From assembly GCA_046536535.1 (NCBI GenBank), contig JAWDMO010000011.1, forward strand, positions 1 through 25,863: a stretch of 25,863 nt of DNA. Direction: 5' to 3'. The position numbers were made by a program, and so were the translations under genes. Each line of letters begins with the position of its first letter. Position 1 is the first letter of the stretch. Shown piece by piece: positions 14,008 through 21,475 of this stretch. Below the pieces are notes generated by a model, which saw only the letters and a program-made list of their open reading frames with translations, was not told the DNA's origin and ran no database searches. This DNA comes from Conexivisphaera sp046536535. GTDB taxonomy: Archaea; Thermoproteota; Nitrososphaeria; Conexivisphaerales; Conexivisphaeraceae.

Positions 14008-15237
14008 CTAACCGGAGCCGGAACTCCTCCACGACAGGACCACGTAAATGCCGACGAGGACCATGATCGTGAAGAGGGTGAAGAACGCTATCGAGAAGTA
14101 GAGGACCGCCGGATCCGCCGAGACGAATACGGCCAGCGCGTTGAGGGTGCTCGCCATCGTGGAGGCGCTCAGGACCTTGGCGACCGTCAGCGCGAAGCTC
14201 ACCCCGTACTCGGAGGCGAGCGCCTCGGCCGCTGATACGGGTGGAATTATCGCGTATGGGAGGTGCGCGAGCAGGTTCACCTCCTCGACGTCTATCACCA
14301 GCGCTATGGAAGCGAGCATCCCGAGGGCGTTCAAAGCCCTGTTCCTGATCCTCTCGGAGAGGGCGAGCAGGGCTGCGGACATCAGCCCAAGGGCTATGAT
14401 CGCGGCAAACGCCGCCGTCAGCGAGTACGTGGGCTCGTAGACCGGCGCGAGCGCCGCGGGAATCGTCGGGGGTCTGGTGCCCAGGATAGCCCACGCCATC
14501 GTCGGCGCGTAGTAGTAGAGCTCCACGAGATACCAGACGCCCGAGAGCGCCGACGCAGCGCCGAACGATAGCGCGATCCTCCGGGAGATGGACGCCGCCT
14601 CCGGGCGGACGCCCCTGTAGCCGTAGACGAACGCTATCAGGGCGTTGGCGAACGCGACGGCGCCGAGCAGCGTCGCCAGGATCAGCGGTGGATAGGTAGG
14701 GTTGGAGAAGAGCGACCAGTAGTTGTGGACCACCAGGTCGAATCCCACGAGCGATGATGGATCCTTCACGACGTCGACGCCGGCGGGATAGTTGACGACA
14801 GCGAACACCAGCCTGAACATCATCGGGATAACCGTCGTGAAGCCGGCCGTGAGAAATCCGAGCGCGACGTGCCTTCCGGGGCTCCATGAGCCCAGCGTCC
14901 TGTACCAATATCCTATGAGGGGAAGCGCCACGGCGACGCCGAACGCTATCGCGGTGGCCCACACGGGCCAGAGGAGTACCCCCGCCAGGTTCGTGAACAC
15001 GGGGAGCATACCGGCCAGAAACACCGTGATAACGGTGCCGAAGACGCCGCCCACAGCATATATCGCTATGAGGTACCGCGCGATGCCCTTCACCGCATCG
15101 TTGTAGCGTCCGTCGCGGCGCGATGCGTACTCCATGGCCGGGAGGGTCCAGATGATCCCCAGCACCGTGTACACGAGCGGTATGTGGACCCCGAAGACCC
15201 ACGCGAGGAACACCGTAGCTATCCACACGGCGTTCAT
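14008..15237 (-). CDS. cydA': cytochrome bd oxidase second subunit of archaeal CydA' type
   Basis: A 409-residue membrane protein with about 9-10 helices. It does not resemble CydB; its N-terminal half looks like CydA itself: a helix with FGVHIPL (H18, matching the conserved N-terminal heme-ligand His), YAVGGVFGTVITVFLAGMLPVF, and a following LIGYWYR region, but without the paired glutamates and without the GRQP quinol-loop motif. That is the pattern of the CydAA' branch of cytochrome bd oxidases reported in archaea, where a second CydA-like subunit takes the place of CydB. The frame is open far upstream, but the ATG at 15237 forms an ATGA overlap with the cydA stop and gives a proper hydrophobic N-terminus, so it is the start. 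Confidence 0.82.
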   Translation of the reverse strand: MNAVWIATVFLAWVFGVHIPLVYTVLGIIWTLPAMEYASRRDGRYNDAVKGIARYLIAIYAVGGVFGTVITVFLAGMLPVFTNLAGVLLWPVWATAIAFGVAVALPLIGYWYRTLGSWSPGRHVALGFLTAGFTTVIPMMFRLVFAVVNYPAGVDVVKDPSSLVGFDLVVHNYWSLFSNPTYPPLILATLLGAVAFANALIAFVYGYRGVRPEAASISRRIALSFGAASALSGVWYLVELYYYAPTMAWAILGTRPPTIPAALAPVYEPTYSLTAAFAAIIALGLMSAALLALSERIRNRALNALGMLASIALVIDVEEVNLLAHLPYAIIPPVSAAEALASEYGVSFALTVAKVLSASTMASTLNALAVFVSADPAVLYFSIAFFTLFTIMVLVGIYVVLSWRSSGSG

Positions 15238-16589
15238 TCGATCACCCTCCTGTTGACGTAGAGATACACCATGTATATCGCAAGGGCCGGCATGATGAGC
15301 TCTACCGCGAATACGAGCGCGGCGAGCCATGGCGCCAGCGTCAGCGTCGGATTGTAGAGCCCCGGCCCCACGGGTATGCCGGTTATATCCGGAGGTCCGG
15401 TCGTCGAGGGGACTGCCTTCACCAGTATGAAGGGCTGCCTCCCGACCTCCGCCGTCACCGCGCCTCCTATGGACGCGAGAGCCGCCAGCAACACGAGCGC
15501 GTAGGGGGCACCCCCGACGAGCAGGCGCTCGATTCTCCCGATCCATCCCAGGCCCCTGATCTTGTGGAGGCCGTAGTAGTATAGGGTGAGGCCCAGGGAC
15601 CACGCGCCCAGGAGCACGCCGCCCGCGACCATGAACCCGAGGTAGAACGCCGGGAGGAACTGCGGGGGCCTGATGGAGGCGGGCCAGCTGAAGTACCCCC
15701 AGAACGCGTGTGTGGTATCGCCGTACGCGAGGAGGCTCAGCAGCGGATCCACCTTCAGCCCGCTCCAGGACATCCCCTCTATGGCCGCGAGCTTCAGCGG
15801 ATCGAGCTGCGCCACGAGCTCCCCCTGGAGGTGGCCCATCACGAATCCCTCGATCGCTATCAGCCCCGTCAACGCCGGGAGTATGGTCCTCAGCGCCTTC
15901 AGCTTGTACGGCTTCGGGCTCCTCCGGTGGCTGTAGATCGTGATCCCGGCTATTCCGGACCAGCTCAGTATCAGCGCGGCCAGTATCCCGTGAAATATGA
16001 ACTCCTCAGCGCCCCACCAGAACATGTTCAGCACGCCGGCGGGGGACGTGAAGACCGCCGCGTAGTGTATGACCTGGCCTATCGACTGGGGAAGCTGCAC
16101 TATCTCGAGCCCCGGGGGCCTCATGCTCATGGATGCCATCACGGCCAGTATGTTGAAGGCGCTGTAGAGCGCGCCCAGCGCGGCCACCACCCCTACGAGC
16201 CAGTGATACCACGCGTTCCGGAACTTCCTCCAGGTCAGCACGTAGATGGGGACGAGCACGACCTCCATCAGGAACGCGTACAGCTCGAAATAGAACGGCA
16301 GCACCAAGCCCGATCCTATGAGCGTGACGAAATTGCTCCAGAGCACCACGAGCCCGAACTCGACCAGCGTGCCGAACGCTGCCCCCACCCCGAGGAATAT
16401 CGTCGCTATGACGGCGAACGTCCTCGCCAGCGCGTTCCAGTCCGCATCCCCCGTCCTCAGGTACCTGTACTCGGCGACGACGGCGAACGTTATCGTCCCT
16501 ATGAACATCGACGCGAGGAGCAGGTGGGCCATTATGCCCACGCCGGAAAGCCATCTGGCGAGCAGGGGAGCCTCTAACTCCGAGCTCAC
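15234..16589 (-). CDS. cydA: cytochrome bd-type quinol oxidase subunit I
   Basis: Membrane heme protein of 451 residues that oxidises quinol and reduces O2 to water. Seen: H22 in GIMAHLLLASMF (heme b595-type ligand), EFGLVVLWSNF, paired glutamates E102/E109, H200 in EEFIFHGILAALIL (heme b558-type ligand), a Q-loop core GHLQGELVAQLDPLKLAAIEG, and VGRQPF in place of the common GRQPW. It is followed by cydA' with an ATGA overlap, and there is no cydB nearby. The GTG start lies about 26 bp after an AT-rich TATA element (16620-16611). It indicates that the host meets oxygen, for respiration or for protection. Confidence 0.92.
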   Translation of the reverse strand: MSSELEAPLLARWLSGVGIMAHLLLASMFIGTITFAVVAEYRYLRTGDADWNALARTFAVIATIFLGVGAAFGTLVEFGLVVLWSNFVTLIGSGLVLPFYFELYAFLMEVVLVPIYVLTWRKFRNAWYHWLVGVVAALGALYSAFNILAVMASMSMRPPGLEIVQLPQSIGQVIHYAAVFTSPAGVLNMFWWGAEEFIFHGILAALILSWSGIAGITIYSHRRSPKPYKLKALRTILPALTGLIAIEGFVMGHLQGELVAQLDPLKLAAIEGMSWSGLKVDPLLSLLAYGDTTHAFWGYFSWPASIRPPQFLPAFYLGFMVAGGVLLGAWSLGLTLYYYGLHKIRGLGWIGRIERLLVGGAPYALVLLAALASIGGAVTAEVGRQPFILVKAVPSTTGPPDITGIPVGPGLYNPTLTLAPWLAALVFAVELIMPALAIYMVYLYVNRRVIE

Positions 16590-16610
16590 AATAGATTACA
16601 GTATCCCGGC

Positions 16611-16620
16611 TATTATTAAA
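16611..16620 (-). promoter_or_regulatory. TATA box of cydAA' in an AT-rich island
   Basis: TTTAATAATA on minus, centred 26-27 bp before the GTG of cydA. The block 16590-16640 is far more AT-rich than the rest of the window, marking a strong promoter. Confidence 0.65.
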
Positions 16621-16665
16621 TATTATGTTAATGATGGTAACATCCACGTATCTGCGCTTGGATCG

Positions 16666-17451
16666 TCACAGTATGCGGAGCATCGATCCTCCATCAACCG
16701 CCACGGTAGCGCCGTTCACGTAGCGCGCGGCGTCGCTCGCCAGGAATACGGCCACCGATGCCACCTCCGATGGATCGGCCGCCCTTCCGAGGGGTATCCC
16801 GGACGTCAGGACGCGCTCGGCCTCCCCGGGGCTCACGCCCCTGGCCTCCGATGTCCTGCGCACCAGCGCCTCCATCCTGTCCGTCCTCGCGAGCCCCGGG
16901 AGCACCATGTTCGCCCTGAGCCCGAGCGCCCCGGCCTCGTGCGACACAACCCTAAGGAGCCCGGACAGGCTGCTCCTCAGCACAGTGCTGAGCGCGAGGT
17001 CCAGGTTTGCCTCCGCTATCGACGTGCTCGCCATGTACACTATGCTTCCCCCGGGCCTCCTGAGCCGGTCGATGGCCCTGTACGTGATCCAGACGGCGCT
17101 CAGCACCAGGAGCCTGGACGCGTAATCCCAGTCGTCCGGCCCGAGCTCCGCGAACCTCCCGGCCCTCGGGGGGCCCGTCACATATACGATCGAGTCGAGG
17201 CCGCCCATGAGCCCGTGGGCCCTGTCCACGAGCCCCTCGACCTGCTCCCTCACCGTGAGGTCGGCCGGCACCGCGTGCACGCTGCCGCCCCCCACCCTGG
17301 AGAGTTCCCTCGCCGTTGCGTTGAGGCCCTCCCTGTCCCTGCTGGATATCGTGACGGCCGCCGCGCCCTCCTCGAGGAACTTCCTGGCCGTTGCCTTCCC
17401 GAGTCCCTTGGACGAGGCGGTCACCAGAACTCTATATCCGGGTGCGAGCAA
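16666..17451 (-). CDS. atypical short-chain dehydrogenase/reductase
   Basis: A 261-residue Rossmann protein. The cofactor loop TASSKGLG (11-18), VTGPPRAG (NNAG-equivalent, 91-98) and the C-terminal NGATVAVDGG are typical of 3-oxoacyl-ACP-reductase-like SDRs. The catalytic S-x12-Y-x3-K is not conserved: Ser142 is present, but Tyr is replaced by Ser155 and Lys by Arg159 (in LALSTVLRSSLSGL). I recall related archaeal and bacterial SDRs with an L-S-N-x-x-R version of this motif, so this may be a subfamily with altered chemistry rather than a dead enzyme. Start is TTG at 17451; a GTG at 17424 would cut into the first strand. It has its own transcript upstream of cydA. Confidence 0.85.
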   Translation of the reverse strand: MLAPGYRVLVTASSKGLGKATARKFLEEGAAAVTISSRDREGLNATARELSRVGGGSVHAVPADLTVREQVEGLVDRAHGLMGGLDSIVYVTGPPRAGRFAELGPDDWDYASRLLVLSAVWITYRAIDRLRRPGGSIVYMASTSIAEANLDLALSTVLRSSLSGLLRVVSHEAGALGLRANMVLPGLARTDRMEALVRRTSEARGVSPGEAERVLTSGIPLGRAADPSEVASVAVFLASDAARYVNGATVAVDGGSMLRIL

Positions 17452-17465
17452 TCCTACCCTGTCCT

Positions 17466-17475
17466 GTTATATATG
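17466..17475. promoter_or_regulatory. TATATA element between SDR gene and ogt
   Basis: TTATATAT (17467-17474) is centred 26-27 bp before the ATG at 17497 of ogt on plus. It is near-symmetric and lies 20 bp before the TTG of the SDR gene on minus. A second palindrome GCTTATAAGC (17481-17490) could be the minus-strand TATA box instead. Confidence 0.5.
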
Positions 17476-17496
17476 GGCGAGCTTATAAGCATGGTG

Positions 17497-17898
17497 ATGC
17501 CGCTGCTCGTCATAGAGGAGGACGCGAGGGGGATGCGCGCCAGGGCCGCGGGGATGGACGACTACGCCGAGGTCCTCGGGGCACTCCTGCTCATGCTGGA
17601 GCCCGGCGAGGTCACCACATACGGTGAGATGGCGAGGCTCCTGGGGGTCAGCCCCAGGTTCGTGGGCCGCCTTCTGGCGGGGAACGATCGCGCGGTGATC
17701 GTGCCGTGCCATAGGGTCGTGTCGAAGGACGGCCTCGGAGGGTACAGCTCGGGAGGCCCCGCCGTCAAGGCCCGGCTCCTGGAACTGGAATCCGACGGTC
17801 CATATAGGATGAGGCGGCTGGCGCCCGAGCTGCTGGGAATCCCCGCCCGCAGTCAGCGCTCCATGAGGCCCGCGCCCGAGAACAAGTCCACCAGATAG
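17497..17898 (+). CDS. ogt: methylated-DNA--protein-cysteine methyltransferase (C-terminal domain type)
   Basis: Suicide repair protein removing alkyl groups from O6-alkylguanine. It has the DNA-binding helix-turn-helix (EVTTYGEMARLLGVSPRFVGRLLAGN) followed by the active site VIVPCHRVV with the acceptor Cys, and GLGGYSSGG. At 133 residues it lacks the N-terminal domain of the longer family members; the cysteine (PCHRV rather than PWHRV) separates it from alkyltransferase-like proteins. The frame is open far upstream, but the TATATA element places a leaderless start at ATG 17497; ATG 17491 is two codons earlier. Its 3' end overlaps the end of serS by 46 nt tail to tail. Confidence 0.88.
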   Translation: MPLLVIEEDARGMRARAAGMDDYAEVLGALLLMLEPGEVTTYGEMARLLGVSPRFVGRLLAGNDRAVIVPCHRVVSKDGLGGYSSGGPAVKARLLELESDGPYRMRRLAPELLGIPARSQRSMRPAPENKSTR

Positions 17899-19451
17899 CG
17901 AAGTGCCCTTGCGCCGTCCTCGCCCTTCGGATAGGTGACCTCCTCCACAGGACCCGGTATACCATGTTCAGCCACCTTGTCCCTGTACTTCCTGGGCCAG
18001 TTCGATGGGTCGAATCCCCTCTGGGAGAGCAGCGCAAGAAGCCACCTCTGCGTGCCGAAGCCCGAGCACCCGGTCCACACGGTCTCATCCCTGTTATGCC
18101 TGACGCGGAAAGGCTTCGTGTACTTCGTCCCATGTATCGATATGTTCCCTATCTCGAGCCACGATCTGCGATCCCCGCGGTCCCCCTTGTACGGCAGCCA
18201 CGACTCGAAGTCTATCGTGCCGGGCTGATCTATGTCCGGCTTCGCGCCCTCCCCGACCTCCACCTCGCCCGACTGCTCCAGGTAGAACGGGGTTACCCAT
18301 GCCCACCTCCACTCGAGGTCCAGGACATCGTCCATGAACCTCCTGTATCCATCCAGCAGCTGATTCCTCACTTCCACGGCCTGCTCGGTCCTCCCCATCC
18401 ATACCACCTCTATCCTGTGGAACTCTACCATCCTCTCTATTCCGTAGATGCCGCCGGACTCCCACCTGTAGGAGGGACCGGAGCGATCGAACCACTTGAC
18501 GGGCAGCCCCCCGTCGTCCACGACCTCGCCGCCGAAGAACCAGTAGAACGGCTCGCACTGCGCGTAGCACAGGAAGCTGTTGGGCAGCTCGAGCTTCCTT
18601 GCCAGATCCTCCACCGGGACCTCGTCCGTGACGGACATGTAGTCTATCACGTCCTCGAACTCCGATATATCGTAGGACCGCGGAAATGTCGCGAAGAGCA
18701 TCGAGTTTATCGTCCCCTTCAGATGTCCGGTCTTCAGCCCCACGTCCAACGGATACATCTTCGGGAACACGGCCTCGCGAAACCCGAGGGGCCTGATCAC
18801 CTCCTCAACGAACAGGTCGGCCAGCGGCTTCAGGAGCGCGTAGAAAGTGGGCGTGTAAACCCACTGGCCGATCGAGAACCTCTTTATCAGTCCAGAGGCC
18901 TCCAGTAGCTTGTTCGGATCGTCCATGTAGCGCGGCTCCTTCTCGGCGCTTCCCCTGATGAGGGTCCAGTGCTCCGCCTTTCCGCCCCAGGCGGCCCTGG
19001 CCTCCTTATCCTCCAGGAGCTTCAGGAGCCTGTCTAGCACGGGCTTCTTCATATCGGATTCACCGAGCCTCACGAGCGATATGCGGGTCCTCCCGCCCTC
19101 CGACGACGTGCCCGCGATGTATGGGAGCCTCAGGGAGACGCCGTACTCCCTATCCAGCTCCACGGTCACGCCCTCCAGCGCGACCTCCCTGACCCCGAGC
19201 CTGTGAGCCCTGCCCCAGGTGCCCTCCATGTGATTCCTGACCCTGAGGGCGGCGTTGTGTATCTTCACGCGTCTCCCGGTCTCCATTCCGAGCCTCAGCA
19301 CGTCGCCCGACGCCGAGTATGAAATCACCCGGGCATCGATGCCTCCCAGCACCCTTCCGTTCAGCTCGTCGACGAACGCAGGTAGGGAATCCACGACCTC
19401 CCGCGGCAGCTCCCTGTTGAACCTGTAGACCGCGTCACCCGTGAACTTCAC
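17853..19451 (-). CDS. serS: seryl-tRNA synthetase, rare (methanogenic-archaeal, SerS2) type
   Basis: Charges tRNA-Ser with serine. This is the zinc-dependent rare form: ligands C299 (AQCEPFYWFFGGE), E348 (HRIEVVWMG) and C462 (TGCSGFGTQRWLLALL). The 49-residue C-to-E spacing equals that of the structurally known Methanosarcina barkeri enzyme (C306, E355), and the third ligand is nearly at the same position (461). Class II motif 3 is the GFGTQRW block. At 532 residues it is slightly longer than methanogen forms, with the unusual N-terminal tRNA-binding domain (residues 1-165). The GTG at 19451 is exactly 26 bp after TATTTAAC; 30 upstream codons in frame are rejected. Ends overlap with ogt. Confidence 0.92.
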   Translation of the reverse strand: MKFTGDAVYRFNRELPREVVDSLPAFVDELNGRVLGGIDARVISYSASGDVLRLGMETGRRVKIHNAALRVRNHMEGTWGRAHRLGVREVALEGVTVELDREYGVSLRLPYIAGTSSEGGRTRISLVRLGESDMKKPVLDRLLKLLEDKEARAAWGGKAEHWTLIRGSAEKEPRYMDDPNKLLEASGLIKRFSIGQWVYTPTFYALLKPLADLFVEEVIRPLGFREAVFPKMYPLDVGLKTGHLKGTINSMLFATFPRSYDISEFEDVIDYMSVTDEVPVEDLARKLELPNSFLCYAQCEPFYWFFGGEVVDDGGLPVKWFDRSGPSYRWESGGIYGIERMVEFHRIEVVWMGRTEQAVEVRNQLLDGYRRFMDDVLDLEWRWAWVTPFYLEQSGEVEVGEGAKPDIDQPGTIDFESWLPYKGDRGDRRSWLEIGNISIHGTKYTKPFRVRHNRDETVWTGCSGFGTQRWLLALLSQRGFDPSNWPRKYRDKVAEHGIPGPVEEVTYPKGEDGARALRYLVDLFSGAGLMER

Positions 19452-19472
19452 GTCAGGGGGCCGGGCGCGCGG

Positions 19473-19480
19473 GTTAAATA
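19473..19480 (-). promoter_or_regulatory. TATA box of serS
   Basis: TATTTAAC on minus centred 26 bp before the GTG at 19451; one of the clearest leaderless promoters here. Confidence 0.65.
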
Positions 19481-19481
19481 T

Positions 19482-19544
19482 CGTTTGCCGGGCGACGTCG
19501 TGAAGACATGCGCCGGGAAGGCAAAGTGACCGCCGGGGCAAACG
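19482..19544. repeat. inverted repeat upstream of serS promoter
   Basis: CGTTTGCC (19482-19489) and GGCAAACG (19537-19544) are perfect complements 47 nt apart, starting 2 bp upstream of the serS TATA box. Possible operator pair or chance. Confidence 0.4.
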
Positions 19545-20087
19545 TTATCTGATCCAATGACCGCGGTTACGCAGCGCGCCGTGAGGAGAAGGTCGGCCAG
19601 TCTTCTGATCGATGATGCGCCGTGGCTAATCCGAGCGCGCGTGAGCTATCCACGTCTTAGGACGCGCGCCTCTCACGTCCTCGGCCGAACCCGTTCATCC
19701 TCACATGGATAATTATTTTATTCTGCATCCGCGAGGGCCCGTTCCGACCAGGCAAGGAGGTTCCCTTCTGATATAGGTTTTAGACTCGACCAACTCCCCC
19801 CGCGCCCCTGGTATCTCCGCGAAATCACGACCTCGCCTCTTCGCCCTCGCAGTCCACGGGGCGGACCGGCGCGGCATTTCCCGGTGGGGGGTCCATTTCA
19901 ACCATCGCCGGTGCAAGGGAACGGTTCTTCGGAATGCCCCCTATGTTCAGGCCCTCGAAGACCACTATCAAATACCGCTCCGTAAACATGCCGGTGACTT
20001 GCGCGCGAAGTAGTCCGGGAGGGGAGGTAACTCCGGCATCCTAGCATGCATATACCACGTGCATATTCGAGCATTAGCTATAATATA

Positions 20088-20140
20088 TGGGAAACTGATC
20101 CGTATAACAAATAAATTGCGCGAGTTTTCACCGTTTCCCA
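20088..20140. repeat. inverted repeat flanking the 18-nt motif upstream of rpiA
   Basis: TGGGAAAC (20088-20095) and GTTTCCCA (20133-20140) are perfect complements 37 nt apart and enclose the second copy of the 18-nt motif (20112-20129). Confidence 0.5.
20112..20129 (+). repeat. 18-nt intergenic motif, copy 2 (TAAATTGCGCGAGTTTTC)
   Basis: Differs at one base from copy 1 at 9553-9570. It lies 32 bp upstream of the rpiA TATA element. Confidence 0.55.
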
Positions 20141-20160
20141 GGTCCGCTTAATTGTTAAAG

Positions 20161-20167
20161 CTTTAAT
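20161..20167 (+). promoter_or_regulatory. TATA-like element of rpiA
   Basis: CTTTAAT centred 26 bp before the ATG at 20190, leaderless spacing, in an AT-rich run. Confidence 0.55.
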
Positions 20168-20189
20168 CCGACCGCGCCGGGATCCCGGC

Positions 20190-20852
20190 ATGGCCTCGAA
20201 GAGGAGGGCGGCGGAGGGCGCCCTTAACTTCCTAGGCGGATCCAGGGTGGTGGGGATCGGGACCGGATCAACGGTCATGGAACTGGTGGGAATACTGGAG
20301 CCGGACGACAGGATTTACGTGCCGTCGTCAGTAGAGACCGCCGAGGCGCTCTCGCGCAGGGGGTTCAGGGTCGCGCACCCGTCGTCCGTGAGGTCGATTG
20401 ATATCTACATCGACGGCGCGGACGAGGTGGACGGTAACCTAGACATGATAAAGGGAAGGGGCGGCGCGCTCACCATGGAGAAGATCCTGGCGCACTACTC
20501 CAGGAGAAGGATATTCCTCGTGGACGAATCCAAGCTCGTATCAAGGCTGGGCGAGAGGGGTCCAGTCCCCGTTGAGGTGCTCCCGGAGGCCATCGGGCTC
20601 GTCGCGGGACGCCTGGAGGAGATGGGGCTCCACAGCTCGGAGCGCGCGTGCCCGGGGAAGCGCGGCCCGCTGATGTCGGATACGAGGGGATATCTGCTGG
20701 ACGTGGATCTGCCGCCGGGCGTCGACTATAGGAATCTGGACGTCGATATAAGATCCCTTCCGGGCGTCGTGGAGACGGGGTTCTTCCTAGGGCTGGCGGA
20801 CGCCGTCGTGGTGGGATACGAGGATAGGACCAGGCTGCTCACGCGCGGCTGA
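20190..20852 (+). CDS. rpiA: ribose-5-phosphate isomerase A
   Basis: Interconverts ribose-5-phosphate and ribulose-5-phosphate, feeding nucleotide and histidine synthesis. At 220 residues it is family length. Phosphate loop VGIGTGSTV (21-29), catalytic DGADEVDG and KGRGGALTMEKIL, VDESKLV, and the C-terminal GVVETGFFLGLADAVVVG are all present. The ATG at 20190 lies at leaderless distance from CTTTAAT. Monocistronic: the next gene is on the opposite strand 9 bp away. Confidence 0.96.
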   Translation: MASKRRAAEGALNFLGGSRVVGIGTGSTVMELVGILEPDDRIYVPSSVETAEALSRRGFRVAHPSSVRSIDIYIDGADEVDGNLDMIKGRGGALTMEKILAHYSRRRIFLVDESKLVSRLGERGPVPVEVLPEAIGLVAGRLEEMGLHSSERACPGKRGPLMSDTRGYLLDVDLPPGVDYRNLDVDIRSLPGVVETGFFLGLADAVVVGYEDRTRLLTRG

Positions 20853-20861
20853 TCGGTTGCC

Positions 20862-21371
20862 TCAGGACGTCCCCGACCTAACCCTGCGCTCGCGCGGGAG
20901 CTTCAATACCTCCTCCTCCGGGTCGTAATCCGCTAGATGCGCGTAGAGGAGCCATGAAAGCAGGCAGCGGAAGCCCCTCTCCGCATCGTCGTCGCCCTCC
21001 CAGTAATGATAGCCCCTCATGAGCTCCATGACCTCCTCGCGCCTCAGGATTCTCCTATCCCTCAGCGCGCGCAGGATCCTCCCGAACGGCTCCACGTTCA
21101 CCAAGATCTCACCGAGCGCCTTCCTGGCATGTCTCGCGGTCTCGTTGCTGAGCCCCTTCCCCAGCCTCGAGAGCATTATATAGCCCGAGTCTACCTCGAC
21201 GAGCCCGAGCATCTCGGCCGCCCTCAGGGCGTGGGGTAACAGGTCGAGATCTACGCCGGATGCCCTATTGAACGTGCCTGCGTCAGCCACCCCGCCCAGC
21301 CCGCTGAGGTAGCCCAAGAGGCCCATCACGTGGTCGGGGGACACGCACAGGGGGAACGATTCAGGCGCCAA
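20862..21371 (-). CDS. AAA-associated-domain protein (ABC-ATPase C-terminal domain, stand-alone)
   Basis: A 169-residue protein resembling the AAA-associated domain usually fused to the C-terminus of nitrate/sulfonate-type ABC ATPases (VSPDHVMGLLGYLSGLGGVADAGTF..., AEMLGLVEVDSGYIMLSRLGKGLS..., LLSWLLYAHLADYDPEEEVLKL). The pattern is a winged-helix-like module followed by helices. Here it stands alone and no transporter genes are nearby. Start is TTG at 21371; the leader holds GGAGGT (21390-21385) 13 nt upstream and a TATA box further up, so unlike most genes here it may use a short leader with a ribosome-binding site. Confidence 0.75.
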   Translation of the reverse strand: MAPESFPLCVSPDHVMGLLGYLSGLGGVADAGTFNRASGVDLDLLPHALRAAEMLGLVEVDSGYIMLSRLGKGLSNETARHARKALGEILVNVEPFGRILRALRDRRILRREEVMELMRGYHYWEGDDDAERGFRCLLSWLLYAHLADYDPEEEVLKLPRERRVRSGTS

Positions 21372-21384
21372 TTTCTGAATTCGA

Positions 21385-21420
21385 ACCTCCTTCTTGAAAT
21401 GGCAATATTGCTATTTAAAC
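21385..21420 (-). promoter_or_regulatory. TATA box and GGAGGT leader of the AAA-associated-domain gene
   Basis: GTTTAAATAG (21420-21411) is followed 20 bp later by GGAGGT (21390-21385) and then TTG at 21371. One of the few Shine-Dalgarno-like sequences in the window; the spacing to the TTG is longer than usual. Confidence 0.4.
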
Positions 21421-21444
21421 TTAACTCAGGCGATCGCAGCAACG

Positions 21445-21450
21445 CTTATT
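21445..21450 (+). promoter_or_regulatory. TATA-like element of the UlaG-like gene
   Basis: CTTATT centred about 28 bp before the ATG at 21476. Confidence 0.35.
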
Positions 21451-21475
21451 GCCAGCCGAGGGTATATGGGCGGCA

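Larger units (their letters stand above)
19452..20189. other. 738-bp gene-free region between serS and rpiA
   Basis: The longest non-coding stretch in the window. Short open frames here (for example 19713-19916 minus) have low third-position GC and no family resemblance, unlike the real genes around. It contains the serS promoter, a TATA-like AATTATTTTA at 19711-19720, a GGAGGT at 19756-19761 with no start codon close by, two inverted repeats, the 18-nt motif copy 2, and the AT-rich rpiA upstream region. I see no tRNA-like cloverleaf. A structured RNA is possible but cannot be shown. Confidence 0.6.

Noticed and set aside
14008..15237. Ordinary CydB
   Set aside because: It lacks CydB-type N-terminal motifs and shows the CydA-like N-terminal helix with histidine.
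16318..17490. Long plus-strand frame upstream of ogt
   Set aside because: Antisense to cydA and the SDR gene, with no family match and an Arg/Pro/His-rich shadow composition; ogt has its own TATA and ATG.
19452..19541. N-terminal extension of serS
   Set aside because: It would run through the TATA box located exactly 26 bp before GTG 19451, and the added residues are not in the family.
19713..19916. 67-codon minus-strand open frame
   Set aside because: No recognisable similarity, low third-position GC for this genome, and no promoter at the right distance.
20078..20278. 66-codon minus-strand frame across the rpiA start
   Set aside because: Antisense to rpiA and its promoter, with no family features.
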